Shown piece after piece: positions 17,394 to 25,867 of a DNA stretch of 64,000 nt (its first letter is position 1; the number at the start of each line of letters is the position of its first letter). The position numbers were made by a program, and so were the translations under genes. The notes under the pieces are model-generated. The model searched no databases and was not told the DNA's origin. It saw only the letters and a program-made list of their open reading frames with translations. Origin of the DNA: Tectiglobus sp965247245 (lineage in GTDB: Bacteria > Pseudomonadota > Alphaproteobacteria > Rhizobiales > Hyphomicrobiaceae); NCBI GenBank assembly GCA_965247245.1, contig CBDFGV010000003.1:3038001-3102000 (forward strand). Reading direction: 5' to 3'.

Positions 17394-18526
17394 TGTTGGC
17401 TAGGCGACTTCCAAACGGCGCAGCTCAGCTGAGCGGATTTGCAGCAGTGCTTCGGCGTAATGACTTCGCGGTTGCGCCTGAGCAGAACATCACGTTTCTG
17501 GAAGCCACCACGCTGTTGGGTCCTTCGAAGATCAATGATGTGCGCTTAGCAGCACGTGCTGCATTCGGTCCACCTCCTGAACGCTTCGATGAATTCGAAG
17601 CTCTGTTTCGCGCGTATTTCTACGGCGAAATTGCAGTTTCTCCTGCAACCGCTTTGGATGAAGAAACGCCTCGTGCCTTTGATGGCAACGATCAGCCCTT
17701 CGAAGCACCAGACCTTGGCGAGTTAAACCCGTCGGGTCAGGAGACCAGCGCATCCGAAGTGCTGTCTCAACGGACCTTCGACGTTGATGATAACACGCTG
17801 GCGTTGCGGCGGTTCCGGCGACAAGCAGCTGAACGGTTGCCCAGGCGACTAGGGCACCGCCGTCGCAGTCAGCGTAGAGGCGAGCAGTTGGATGTGCGGC
17901 GCATCTTGAAGACAGCGATCCGCAACGACGGTGATGTCAGTCAGATGCGGTGGCGACGACGAACAACACGGCAGCGCAACGTGCTGATCCTGATCGACGT
18001 ATCAGGTTCTATGAAAGAGCAAACCGATGGCTATATGCGGTTTGCACACTCCGTTACGCATGCTGCTGATCGCGTTGAATGCTTCACGTTTGGAACGAGG
18101 CTGACGCGCGTGACGCGGTCGCTGCGTCTCAAGAACCAAGAGCTCGCACTAGCACGCGCTGCGGAGACCGTTGCTGACTGGGATGGCGGTACGCGCATAG
18201 GTGAGTCTTTGCAGGCATTTCTGGCTGTGCCTCGGTTTGCCGGCTACGCGCGCGGTGCGCTCGTGATCATCCTCTCAGACGGGCTTGAGCGCGGCGATCC
18301 TTCAGCGCTTGTGGATGCAGTTGGCAAGTTATCTCGTCGAGCCTGGCGAATACTTTGGCTGTCGCCTCTGGCCAGTGAAACGGACTATGCCCCTGAGACG
18401 ACAGCGTTGGCAAAAATTCTGCCGTTGGTCGACGTATTCGATGCTGCGGCTGTACCAGCTCAGCTCTATCAGAATGTCCTGTCACATGCCTCTGCGAGCC
18501 TATTTGAACGGAGGGCGGCGCGGTGA
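17393..18526 (+). CDS. VWA-domain protein, CoxE-like
   Basis: This protein of about 377 residues has an N-terminal helical region and a long basic segment (around residues 135-200). A von Willebrand factor A domain follows, with an intact metal-ion-dependent adhesion site, 'LILIDVSGSMKEQT' (DxSxS). It starts at the ATG overlapping the stop of the MoxR gene (TGATG), so the two are translationally coupled. MoxR/VWA pairs act together as assembly or insertion chaperones. Here the likely client is the split molybdenum hydroxylase just upstream. The VWA region is complete to the C-terminus ('ALVIILSDGLERGD'). Confidence 0.88.
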   Translation: MLARRLPNGAAQLSGFAAVLRRNDFAVAPEQNITFLEATTLLGPSKINDVRLAARAAFGPPPERFDEFEALFRAYFYGEIAVSPATALDEETPRAFDGNDQPFEAPDLGELNPSGQETSASEVLSQRTFDVDDNTLALRRFRRQAAERLPRRLGHRRRSQRRGEQLDVRRILKTAIRNDGDVSQMRWRRRTTRQRNVLILIDVSGSMKEQTDGYMRFAHSVTHAADRVECFTFGTRLTRVTRSLRLKNQELALARAAETVADWDGGTRIGESLQAFLAVPRFAGYARGALVIILSDGLERGDPSALVDAVGKLSRRAWRILWLSPLASETDYAPETTALAKILPLVDVFDAAAVPAQLYQNVLSHASASLFERRAAR

Positions 18527-19419
18527 TCCAGTCGACAATTGATGCGCACCATCACATTTGGCGGCAGGCCGATTTGCCTTGGCTAATGGGACCGATGCAG
18601 CCCCGCATTTTTGGTCCCTATGACGCTATTCGTCGTGACTATTCGATGGATGAGTATCTTGAGGATCTCCAGGGCTGCGGCGTCGAAAAGTCAGTTTATG
18701 TGCAGGCGAACTGGTCACCACAGGACTTCGAAGCGGAAGTTGCATGGGTACAACAAACCGCCAATGAATGTGGCTGGCCACACGCGATCGTGGGTTATGC
18801 CGACTTCCTTTCCGAAGATGTTCGCCCACAACTCGACCGTCTTGCCGAGTACCCGCTCATGCGTGGTGTACGCATGCAATTGCATTGGCACGAGAACGAG
18901 ATGTATCGATTTGCTGCACGTCCCGATTTGCCGGTGGACCCGTTGTTACAGCGTAACGTGGCATACCTAGCGGACTATGACTGGGTCTTTGATCTCCAGG
19001 TCTTCGCCAATCAGATGACCGACGCAGCCAACCTCGCTGCGGCCTGTCCAAAGGTCACGTTTGTTCTTCAGCACGCGGGTATGCTGGAAGACAACAGTGA
19101 GAGCGGTCGGGCTGCATGGGTGGCTGGCATGGAACGTCTCGCTGCACAACCGAATGTGGTCAGCAAGCTCTCTGGCTTCGGGACGTTCATTCATCGCAAT
19201 GACACCGGTCACATCGACGACATTGTCGACCAGACCATCACGATGTTTGGAGCCGAGCGTTGCTTGTTCGGGTCAAATTTCCCGATCGAGAAGCTTTGGA
19301 CCAGCTATGCCGAACTGATTGCGGCGCATCGCACTGCCGTCGCACGTCACGGCAATGAAGCAAAGTCTGCCGTTTTCCGCGATACAGCCGTTCGAACCTA
19401 CCGCCTTGGAGAGACCTGA
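18523..19419 (+). CDS. Amidohydrolase-2 family hydrolase (lactonase-like)
   Basis: This 298-residue TIM-barrel metal-dependent hydrolase is of the amidohydrolase-2 (COG3618) group, which includes L-fuconolactonase and 2-pyrone-4,6-dicarboxylate lactonase. The N-terminal HxH is in 'TIDAHHHIW'. Later come 'VYVQANW', 'FVLQHAGM' and the C-terminal 'FGSNFPIEKLW'. The Asn at the usual metal Asp position is common in this subgroup. The GTG start overlaps the VWA gene by four bases and is preceded by GGAGGG. The role suggested by context is opening a ring or lactone made after hydroxylation. Confidence 0.82.
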   Translation: MIQSTIDAHHHIWRQADLPWLMGPMQPRIFGPYDAIRRDYSMDEYLEDLQGCGVEKSVYVQANWSPQDFEAEVAWVQQTANECGWPHAIVGYADFLSEDVRPQLDRLAEYPLMRGVRMQLHWHENEMYRFAARPDLPVDPLLQRNVAYLADYDWVFDLQVFANQMTDAANLAAACPKVTFVLQHAGMLEDNSESGRAAWVAGMERLAAQPNVVSKLSGFGTFIHRNDTGHIDDIVDQTITMFGAERCLFGSNFPIEKLWTSYAELIAAHRTAVARHGNEAKSAVFRDTAVRTYRLGET

Positions 19420-21011
19420 TGGCACATGATGTGCTCAGCAGCGAATTTCGCGACGTTATAGATCCAAATGCACCTGTTCAATCGGTCGTTGGAGGTTGCG
19501 AGTTTACGGAAGGACCGATCTGGCACCCGCACGATCAATATCTCCTTTTCTCCGACATGCCAGGTGACGTGCGCCGGCGGTGGTCCGAGGCAGATGGTGT
19601 TCGCGAAGTCATGAGGCCTGCGAACAAATGCAATGGCATGACGTACGATGCGGCGCTCAATCTGATTGTCTGTGAGCACGCCACATCATCTCTGATCCGT
19701 GAAACGACCGACGGACGTCGAGATGTGCTTGCTTCTCACTTCGAAGGTAAAGAGCTCAATAGTCCGAATGATGTTGTTGTGCGTTCGGACGGGTCGATCT
19801 ATTTCACTGATCCATGGTATGGTCGGATGCCGGTTTTTGGTGTCGAGCGTCCACGGGCATTGGGCTGGCAAGGCGTCTTCCGCATTCCGCCGAGCGGCGG
19901 TCAGCCACAACTCGTTGTTGATCGCTCTCTATTCGATATGCCGAACGGTCTCTGCTTTTCACCCGACGAGAAGCTGCTTTACATCAATGACACAACACAA
20001 GCGCTCATCCGCGTGTTCGAAGTGAATGGCGATGGCTCGCTGGGACGTGGCCGCATTTTTGCTACGGGCATAAAATCTGAACGTGAAGCCGGTGTTCCAG
20101 ACGGCATGAAGTGCGATGAGCTTGGCAATGTCTGGGTCACCGCGCCTGGTGGCGTGCGCGTGTATTCGCCCGGTGGTCGCAATATCGGTACCGTACGCGT
20201 TCCCGAGATGGTGGCGAACCTGCACTGGGGCGGCGCTGATTGGCGAACGCTCTATATGACATCTACGACGTCAGTTTATGCCGTAAAAACAAAGGTTGGA
20301 CCAAGACGGGAGCCGTTTATGTCTGCCGCCCGAACTCACAGCACCTCGCCCGCTGCTACTGGCGCTTCGCAATCAACTGCTGCGCCGAGCGCAAGTGGCG
20401 ATCAACTTGTTCTTGATCCGCACCGCTGTGCGTTGATCATGCAGGACTTGCAGAATGACGTCATTATGGATGGCGGCGCCTTTGCGGATTCCGGGGCACC
20501 ACAACATGCGAAACAGCAGAATGTTGTGGCTAACGTTCAGCGCCTTGCTGAGGCCTGTCGGCGGTCAGGCGTGATTGTCATCCACATCTGGTTTCTGGTT
20601 GATCAAGGTGCGCCTGGACTGACTCGCAACGCACCATTGTTTGACGGTCTGGCAGAAGCCAACGCGCTTGTTCGGGGAACTTGGGGCAGTGCTCCGGCGC
20701 CCGGCCTGGAGCGGCAATCCGGAGATTTTGTTGTAGAAAAGATGCGGATGAGCGGGTGGGAAGGCACGCAGTTGGAAACCATCCTTAAGGCACACGGCCG
20801 CAACGTAATTATCAATACAGGGGCGTGGACCAACATGTCCGTTGAGCACACGGCCCGGACTGCCGCGGACAAGGGCTATATTGTTGTTCAACCTGAAGAT
20901 TGTTGCTCAACAATGAATGCGGACTGGCATAATGCATCAGTGAACTATGCCGTTCAAAACGTGGCGCATGTAACGGATTGCAATTCAATCATTGCTGCAC
21001 TGCAAAGATAA
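19419..21011 (+). CDS. SMP-30/gluconolactonase domain fused to isochorismatase-like domain
   Basis: This 530-residue two-domain protein has residues about 15-295 forming an SMP-30/gluconolactonase beta-propeller: 'CEFTEGPIWHP' with the metal Glu, 'LNSPNDVVVRSDGSIYFTDP', 'PDGMKCDELGNVWVT'. An Ala/Ser/Thr-rich linker (about 300-335) joins an isochorismatase/cysteine-hydrolase domain (about 336-530). Asp343 and Lys441 fit the catalytic triad. Where a Cys is expected in the 'TNVCVE' pattern the sequence reads TNMSVE, so the nucleophile position is Ser474. The fusion suggests two consecutive hydrolytic steps. The serine substitution may mean altered chemistry or a non-cysteine (isochorismatase-type) mechanism. 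The ATG overlaps the previous TGA by one base. Confidence 0.88.
   Translation: MAHDVLSSEFRDVIDPNAPVQSVVGGCEFTEGPIWHPHDQYLLFSDMPGDVRRRWSEADGVREVMRPANKCNGMTYDAALNLIVCEHATSSLIRETTDGRRDVLASHFEGKELNSPNDVVVRSDGSIYFTDPWYGRMPVFGVERPRALGWQGVFRIPPSGGQPQLVVDRSLFDMPNGLCFSPDEKLLYINDTTQALIRVFEVNGDGSLGRGRIFATGIKSEREAGVPDGMKCDELGNVWVTAPGGVRVYSPGGRNIGTVRVPEMVANLHWGGADWRTLYMTSTTSVYAVKTKVGPRREPFMSAARTHSTSPAATGASQSTAAPSASGDQLVLDPHRCALIMQDLQNDVIMDGGAFADSGAPQHAKQQNVVANVQRLAEACRRSGVIVIHIWFLVDQGAPGLTRNAPLFDGLAEANALVRGTWGSAPAPGLERQSGDFVVEKMRMSGWEGTQLETILKAHGRNVIINTGAWTNMSVEHTARTAADKGYIVVQPEDCCSTMNADWHNASVNYAVQNVAHVTDCNSIIAALQR
20991..21006 (+). repeat. 16-base direct repeat, copy 1
   Basis: ATTGCTGCACTGCAAA occurs here, at the very end of the SMP-30/isochorismatase gene, and again at 21111-21126, exactly 120 bases later. 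The second copy lies in the noncoding gap before the receptor gene. The bases before both copies are also similar (TTCAATC versus TTCCA). Confidence 0.8.
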
Positions 21012-21315
21012 TTTGAATACCTTGTTTTCGCGCCAGTGCGCTAATTCATGAGTAACAGCAATAGATCGCTGTTATTGAGCAAAAAGATCAGTGTTTGTCC
21101 GCTGGTTCCAATTGCTGCACTGCAAAACAGACCATTCAAAAAGGATACCGTAGGTTACGCTACTGTCTCGCACCGCCTCGTCGTTTTCTTGGAAGTCTCA
21201 TATTCTAGCTGTGCGCAATCGGATGCTCAATTCGCCGATGAGACGCACACAAGATATCCAAAGTGCAAGCAAGGCTGCAATCGGTTCAGCTTGTACCACG
21301 GGAGGAGACAACAAC
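21012..21315. other. Intergenic region before the solute receptor gene
   Basis: These 304 bases separate the hydrolase fusion from the receptor gene and hold no convincing gene. They contain the second copy of the 16-base repeat (21111-21126) and could hold a promoter that raises receptor expression above that of the rest of the operon, as is usual for binding proteins. Confidence 0.4.
21111..21126 (+). repeat. 16-base direct repeat, copy 2
   Basis: This is the second exact copy of ATTGCTGCACTGCAAA, in the gap upstream of the receptor gene. It could be a trace of a local duplication or a regulator half-site pair; a TGCAA-type motif also recurs upstream of the AraC-family gene. Confidence 0.8.
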
Positions 21316-22566
21316 ATGAAGAACTTTCTACGTATTGCTGTCGGAGTTGTTGGCACGGCCGTGCTTGCAACATCCAGTTTGGCAGCAGACAAGCTGAAAG
21401 TAGGTGTGCTTGCCACACTCGAGGGAACCTACACCGTTCTTGGCGAAGACGGTGTGCGTGGTTTCAACGTTGCATTGAAAAAATTTGGCGGTAAAGCCGG
21501 TGGTCGTGACATCGAAGTCATTATCGGCGCCACAGATGCCAGCCCTGACTCTGCGGTTCGCGCGGTTCGTAAGCTGGTTGAGCAGGACAAGGTTGATATT
21601 GTCATCGGGCCGCTTTCGGGTTCCGAAGGTATTGCCGTCAAGAACTACGCCAAAACACAACCTCAGGTCACTATCCTGAATGGTATTTCGGGAGCCCAGG
21701 AAACAACCTACGTTGACCCGGCACCGAACTTCTTCCGCTTCAACATGGACGGCGCGCAGTGGCAGGCCGGTCTCGGCGAGTACGTCTTCAAGGAAAAGGG
21801 CTACAAATCCGTCGTCACAATCGGTGAAGACTATTCCTTCATCTACACGCAGGTATTTGGTTTTGCGCTCGGCTACTGCGGTGCCGGCGGAAAGATCGCA
21901 AAGCGTCTCTGGGTGCCGCTTGGCACGAAGGACTTTGCATCGATCATCGCCTCTTTGCCGGATGACGTTGATGCCATCTATCTGGGCCTAGGCGGCGGCG
22001 ATGCTGTCAATTTCCTCAACCAGTATCAGCAGGCCGGCGGTGATGCGAAGCTCATCGGTGGTTCGATCATGGTCGACCAGACGGTCCTGTCATCAAAGGG
22101 CCGAGCCAAGAACGCACTCAAGGGAACACCAGCTGCTGGCCCACAGGCCGACACTTGGGACAACCCGAAATGGAAAGCTTACGTGAAGGCTTACCAGGAT
22201 GCATTCCCACCTGAAAAGCGCTTCCCCGGCCCCTCGCTGTTGGCGACAGGTTACTACAATGCAGCAACTGCAGCATTCAGTGTCTTGAATGACATCAAGG
22301 GTGACCTCAGTGACGGCCATAAGGCTTTCCGCGCAGGTCTTACGAAACTAGTGCTTGATGCGCCGAACGGTGAAATCAAACTCGATCAGAACCGCCAGGC
22401 TATCGGTACAAACTTCGTAACCGAAGTTGTCGAGGTGGACGGCAATCTCGTCAACAAGTTGGTCAAGATCATTCCAAACGTTAACCAGACCCTCGGTATC
22501 GACGCTGCAAAGTTTGCAAAGATCGGGTTGCCAAGCCGTACAAACCCTGAGTGTAAGAAATACTAA
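21316..22566 (+). CDS. Liv-type ABC transporter substrate-binding protein
   Basis: This periplasmic receptor of 416 residues has a clear Sec signal peptide (MKNFLRIAV... ending SLA-A, about 23 residues), followed by 'DKLKVGVLATLEGTYTVLGEDGVRGF' in pieces such as KVGVLATLEG and EDGVRGFNVA. This is the standard start of Peripla_BP_6 branched-chain-amino-acid-like receptors. The start at 21316 is set by GGAGGAG at 21301-21307. It is the only receptor near the LivHMGF genes and so should complete that importer. It lies at the far end of the operon, about 18 kb from the permeases. Such receptors also bind amides, aromatic acids and heterocycles. Confidence 0.9.
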   Translation: MKNFLRIAVGVVGTAVLATSSLAADKLKVGVLATLEGTYTVLGEDGVRGFNVALKKFGGKAGGRDIEVIIGATDASPDSAVRAVRKLVEQDKVDIVIGPLSGSEGIAVKNYAKTQPQVTILNGISGAQETTYVDPAPNFFRFNMDGAQWQAGLGEYVFKEKGYKSVVTIGEDYSFIYTQVFGFALGYCGAGGKIAKRLWVPLGTKDFASIIASLPDDVDAIYLGLGGGDAVNFLNQYQQAGGDAKLIGGSIMVDQTVLSSKGRAKNALKGTPAAGPQADTWDNPKWKAYVKAYQDAFPPEKRFPGPSLLATGYYNAATAAFSVLNDIKGDLSDGHKAFRAGLTKLVLDAPNGEIKLDQNRQAIGTNFVTEVVEVDGNLVNKLVKIIPNVNQTLGIDAAKFAKIGLPSRTNPECKKY

Positions 22567-22624
22567 GGTTTAGGCACTGGAATCTGCTCACTTAGACTGC
22601 AGAAAACCGAACTTGAGAAAAACT

Positions 22625-22657
22625 GGGTTTGCAATGCAATTCGTGCGTTGCAAACCC
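22625..22657. promoter_or_regulatory. Inverted repeat upstream of the AraC-family gene
   Basis: GGGTTTGCAA (22625-22634) and TTGCAAACCC (22648-22657) form a perfect 10-base dyad with a 13-base spacer. It lies between the receptor gene and the AraC regulator gene. It has no T-tract, which makes an intrinsic terminator less likely, so I favour an operator. The spacing of the half-sites (about two helical turns) fits a dimeric regulator. Confidence 0.5.
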
Positions 22658-22763
22658 TTACACGTGATATCCGACTGAATTTGAATTGCGCGGCCTCCAA
22701 AATTGCTATGCAATGCTCTATGAATGAGAAAAACTCAAAACGACTTCGGAGGAGCGCACCAAA

Positions 22764-23597
22764 ATGAGCACTGCTATCAGTGTGTATCATGGTGAGTTTG
22801 GGCGAGCCGCACTCTATCATCTGGATCGTCCGCTAACGCTGCATGCCCATCGTGAAGGGCATTTGGTATTCTATCTCGATGCTGCACCAGCCGAGCTCAA
22901 CGTGGCCGGCATTCCCTACAGCTGTAATCCACTCAATGCCGTTGCGGTCAATCCGTGGGAGCTCCACAACTTTGGCTCTCGCGACAGTAAGAGTGGAACG
23001 ATCTGCCTAGTCCTTTACATTCGACCCGATTGGTTCACGAAGCATGGTTTAGTCCAAAACCAAGCACTGCGCTTTGCCAAGCCAGAAATCCAGATGGACG
23101 AGCAGATCGAATGTCTTGTGAGACTGATTGCGGATCGTCTCAGGCGAGCGGCTGAAGATGAAGAGTTTGACCAGTGCTTGTTTGCTCTTACAGATGCCTG
23201 CTACCGCGCATCGCACGAACAAGCCGGGCAGGGCTGTCTGCAACCCTGTGAAACGTCGCGTTTCAATGACTTTCGCATCAGAAAGTCCATTCGTATTATG
23301 CAGAGCAATATGAACTTTAGCATGGATATGGATCAGATAGCGCGCGAGTCCGGTCTGTCCCGGCCTCACTTCTTCAAACTCTTTAGACGCCAAACTGGTC
23401 TGACGCCGCATCTCTACATGAACACCTTGCGCGTTGAGACGGCCATCGACCTTGTAACAGATACCAGCAAGTCGGTGACTGATATCGGGCTTGATCTTGG
23501 GTTTTCCTCGCAGAGTAGTTTTACGAGGTTCTTCAGCCTCAACGTTGGAATGCCGCCGAGCGACTATCGTCGTGTGGCGCAGGTTGCTGCGTGCTAG
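22764..23597 (+). CDS. AraC-family transcriptional regulator
   Basis: This is a 277-residue regulator. The N-terminal about 150 residues form a cupin-like sensor ('HAHREGHLVFYLDA', 'NPWELHNFG'). The C-terminal about 105 residues carry the two AraC helix-turn-helix units, including 'MDQIARESGLSRPHFFKLFRRQTGLTP' in pieces (ESGLSRPHFFKLFR) and the second 'VTDIGLDLGFSSQSSFTRFF'. GGAGGAG at 22748-22754 supports the start. Lying between the liv/hydroxylase operon and the LarA-like gene, it is the best candidate controller for both. Its ligand would be the imported compound or a breakdown product. Confidence 0.88.
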   Translation: MSTAISVYHGEFGRAALYHLDRPLTLHAHREGHLVFYLDAAPAELNVAGIPYSCNPLNAVAVNPWELHNFGSRDSKSGTICLVLYIRPDWFTKHGLVQNQALRFAKPEIQMDEQIECLVRLIADRLRRAAEDEEFDQCLFALTDACYRASHEQAGQGCLQPCETSRFNDFRIRKSIRIMQSNMNFSMDMDQIARESGLSRPHFFKLFRRQTGLTPHLYMNTLRVETAIDLVTDTSKSVTDIGLDLGFSSQSSFTRFFSLNVGMPPSDYRRVAQVAAC

Positions 23598-23697
23598 TCA
23601 GAGCGCCTCTTGTCGTTCTCACTCAGCATGCCTCAAAACGGGCGGGTCATCAGGCTGGCAGATCAGTAGGTGAACAGACGGAGCTGAGAAGAAGACG

Positions 23698-25122
23698 ATG
23701 AGCCAGACAACGACCGTTACAATTCCCTATGAATCCCTCGACCCACTGACCATTGGTTCCTGCGATGATCCGAGTATGGTCTATCGTGATGAGATTTCAG
23801 TTGAGGTGCCACGTCGCAATCTCTGGGCATGGATCAAGCCAAACGAACCTTCGCCTATTCGCGATGTGTCGGCCGCTGCCGCGAGGGCATTGGAGCAACC
23901 GCACTCAGGTCCTGCTTTTTCCCGCCTGATTGGCCCGGACAAATCACTTTGCATTATCATCGATAACCAATTCCGCCCGACGCCTGCTTCCAAACTTCTG
24001 CCGCCGATTTTCGATGCCATTGAGAAGCACGGTGTCAAAGATGCGCGTGTTATTTGCGCAAACGGCAAGGTCTTTCCGATGTCGGAAAAAGACACCGAGC
24101 TCAAGATCGGCAGAGAGAACCTCGACCGCATGCAACGGCTCGGCATACCGTTCATGCAGAACGAACCACGTAATCCCAATCTCTATACATTCATGGGCGT
24201 GTCATCGCGTGGCACACCGGTGTGGTTGCACAATGAAGTCGTCAAGAGCGATGTCAAAATCTCTCTTGGTCAGGCGCAATCTAATCACTGGGGATACGGC
24301 GGCGGTGGTAAGTTGATCTTACCGGGTGTGGTCTCGGACGAAACGATCGAGTCCAATCATTGCGCCTTTGTCATGTCGCCCGATACACATTATGGTTCGA
24401 TGGCCGGTCCTATGCGTTCCGATATCGACGATGTCGCAACCATGTGTGAGCTGACCTGCACTTTGAACTCCGTGCTCGATACCAAGGGGTCGGTTTGCTA
24501 CTTGAACTTTGGTGCACATCCCAACGCGCACCGGGAAGCCGTGCGCATCTTCAATGACATTTACGCGTATCGACGACCGTCTGGTGGTCCAGCTGACATC
24601 GCGATCTGTGGTGTGTTTGCGCCGACCGATCACCTTTTCTTCCACACGGGCTGGGGCTGCATGTCGGCCGATCTCGTTCTGAAGGATGGCGGCGACATGA
24701 TCTACTGTTCACCGAGCCCTGGTGTGCAGACCCATCTTGGAACGTTCCCGGGTTTCGCATTGTTTGATTTGATGAAGCCATATATGCCGCCGAGTGCGGA
24801 TAACCTGCAACGCCTGCACCGCGACATCCATCACCGTCAGGTCGAAATGTGGGCAGGCTGTATCTGGGTTCCAATCTACGAAGTGATGTCGCGCAAGCGT
24901 CTAACCGTTGTCACGCTGGAAGAGAATCTCGAAATGGGTAGCGATATCGGTATCACATCGACGACGTCACTTCAGGGCGCGTTTGATGAGGCCCTCGCGC
25001 GTCATGGACCTGATGCCAAAGTCGTGGTGCTACCGTTTGCACGTTATCAAATGCCGAAAGATGCCATCCGGATGCCAACCGGGCAGCGGTCGAGTTATTC
25101 ATCGTCGATGGCGGCAGAGTAG
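23698..25122 (+). CDS. LarA-like (lactate racemase family) protein
   Basis: This 474-residue protein resembles nickel-pincer-nucleotide LarA enzymes. Residues 'DNQFRPTP' (Asp89, Arg93) match the LarA substrate-binding motif. His197, Lys205 and His221 match the LarA His/Lys/His set around 'HWGYGGGGKLILPG' and 'ETIESNH'; the Lys-to-His spacing of 16 equals that in Lactiplantibacillus LarA (K184/H200). The first catalytic His of LarA (H108) has no clear counterpart: 'ANGKVFPMS' stands there. LarA-family members racemise or epimerise 2-hydroxy acids. None of the cofactor genes larB, larC or larE is in the window, so they must lie elsewhere or the protein may not use the cofactor. Confidence 0.78.
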   Translation: MSQTTTVTIPYESLDPLTIGSCDDPSMVYRDEISVEVPRRNLWAWIKPNEPSPIRDVSAAAARALEQPHSGPAFSRLIGPDKSLCIIIDNQFRPTPASKLLPPIFDAIEKHGVKDARVICANGKVFPMSEKDTELKIGRENLDRMQRLGIPFMQNEPRNPNLYTFMGVSSRGTPVWLHNEVVKSDVKISLGQAQSNHWGYGGGGKLILPGVVSDETIESNHCAFVMSPDTHYGSMAGPMRSDIDDVATMCELTCTLNSVLDTKGSVCYLNFGAHPNAHREAVRIFNDIYAYRRPSGGPADIAICGVFAPTDHLFFHTGWGCMSADLVLKDGGDMIYCSPSPGVQTHLGTFPGFALFDLMKPYMPPSADNLQRLHRDIHHRQVEMWAGCIWVPIYEVMSRKRLTVVTLEENLEMGSDIGITSTTSLQGAFDEALARHGPDAKVVVLPFARYQMPKDAIRMPTGQRSSYSSSMAAE

Positions 25123-25129
25123 AGATGCG

Positions 25130-25432
25130 ATGAACTCTCCCGATGGCATCCGAGGATCGACACTGATTGTCGAGTTGATGCGGATGTATCCGGAAGGTGA
25201 AGCAGTGTCATTGATGGCAAGGCTCGGCTGGGCATGTGCCCATTGTAGTGCGAGGGATCACGAGCCTTTATCGTTGGCAGCTAAACGACACGGTAATCCT
25301 ATCAAGCCCACCATCGCGTGTTTCCGCAGCCTTGATGGTACCGGACCGACTGACGATCAAGTGGCGGAGGCTCTTCCGAGATCACGGCAATCGCCCGACC
25401 CACTGCGCGCATGGCTGCGGTCTGCAAAGTGA
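25130..25432 (+). CDS. Small CxxC protein resembling DUF1858 / hybrid-cluster-associated disulfide proteins
   Basis: This 100-residue protein starts 7 bases after the LarA-like stop, so it is probably cotranscribed. Its first 55 residues follow the DUF1858 pattern: 'TLIVELMRMYPEG' (helix and YPE turn), then 'LGWACAHCSARDHEPLSLAAKRHG', shown here in pieces GWACAHC and LSLAAKRHG, with a CxxC pair in the usual place. DUF1858 proteins carry a redox-active or metal-binding dicysteine. The C-terminal 45 residues are polar and unrecognised. A role as redox partner or metal chaperone for the LarA-like protein is only inference. Confidence 0.6.
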   Translation: MNSPDGIRGSTLIVELMRMYPEGEAVSLMARLGWACAHCSARDHEPLSLAAKRHGNPIKPTIACFRSLDGTGPTDDQVAEALPRSRQSPDPLRAWLRSAK

Positions 25433-25867
25433 CATCGTCCTTACGTCTCAGACAATTGGCGCCACACTCGGCAAAGTTTGTCAGATGCTTGCAATTGGTT
25501 AATTGCCGAGTCTTCTGAGATTTGTCTTCAGGTTGGTCAAAGCCGAACTGCAGTTTTTGGCTCATGCGCAGACGTTCTGGTCCAATTCGGGTCAGCTGCT
25601 GAGGTCGCCGGTGAGAGCAAACCGCTCCCGCGCCTCACTCAACGGCAGACATCTTTGCACGACAGCTCCGTAGTCCTTGCACCGGGGAGCTCGATGTCGG
25701 CGTACTCTGCAAAGCAGTTTGATTGAACAAACTACTACTCTCCGCAAATTCAACTGCTCAAAATCGGGTCTCAAACCAATAGATGCGGCATCGCTGGACG
25801 TTCAGTATCTAAGTGCAATGCTTACGGCCACTTACACATCGCAAGAGTTCGTCAAACTCTTGGCAAG
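25433..25867. other. Intergenic region between convergent units
   Basis: These 435 bases lie between the end of the plus-strand LarA unit and the end of the minus-strand MmgE/PrpD operon. Short open frames exist on both strands but none reads like a protein. No strong intrinsic terminator was found for either unit. Confidence 0.4.
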
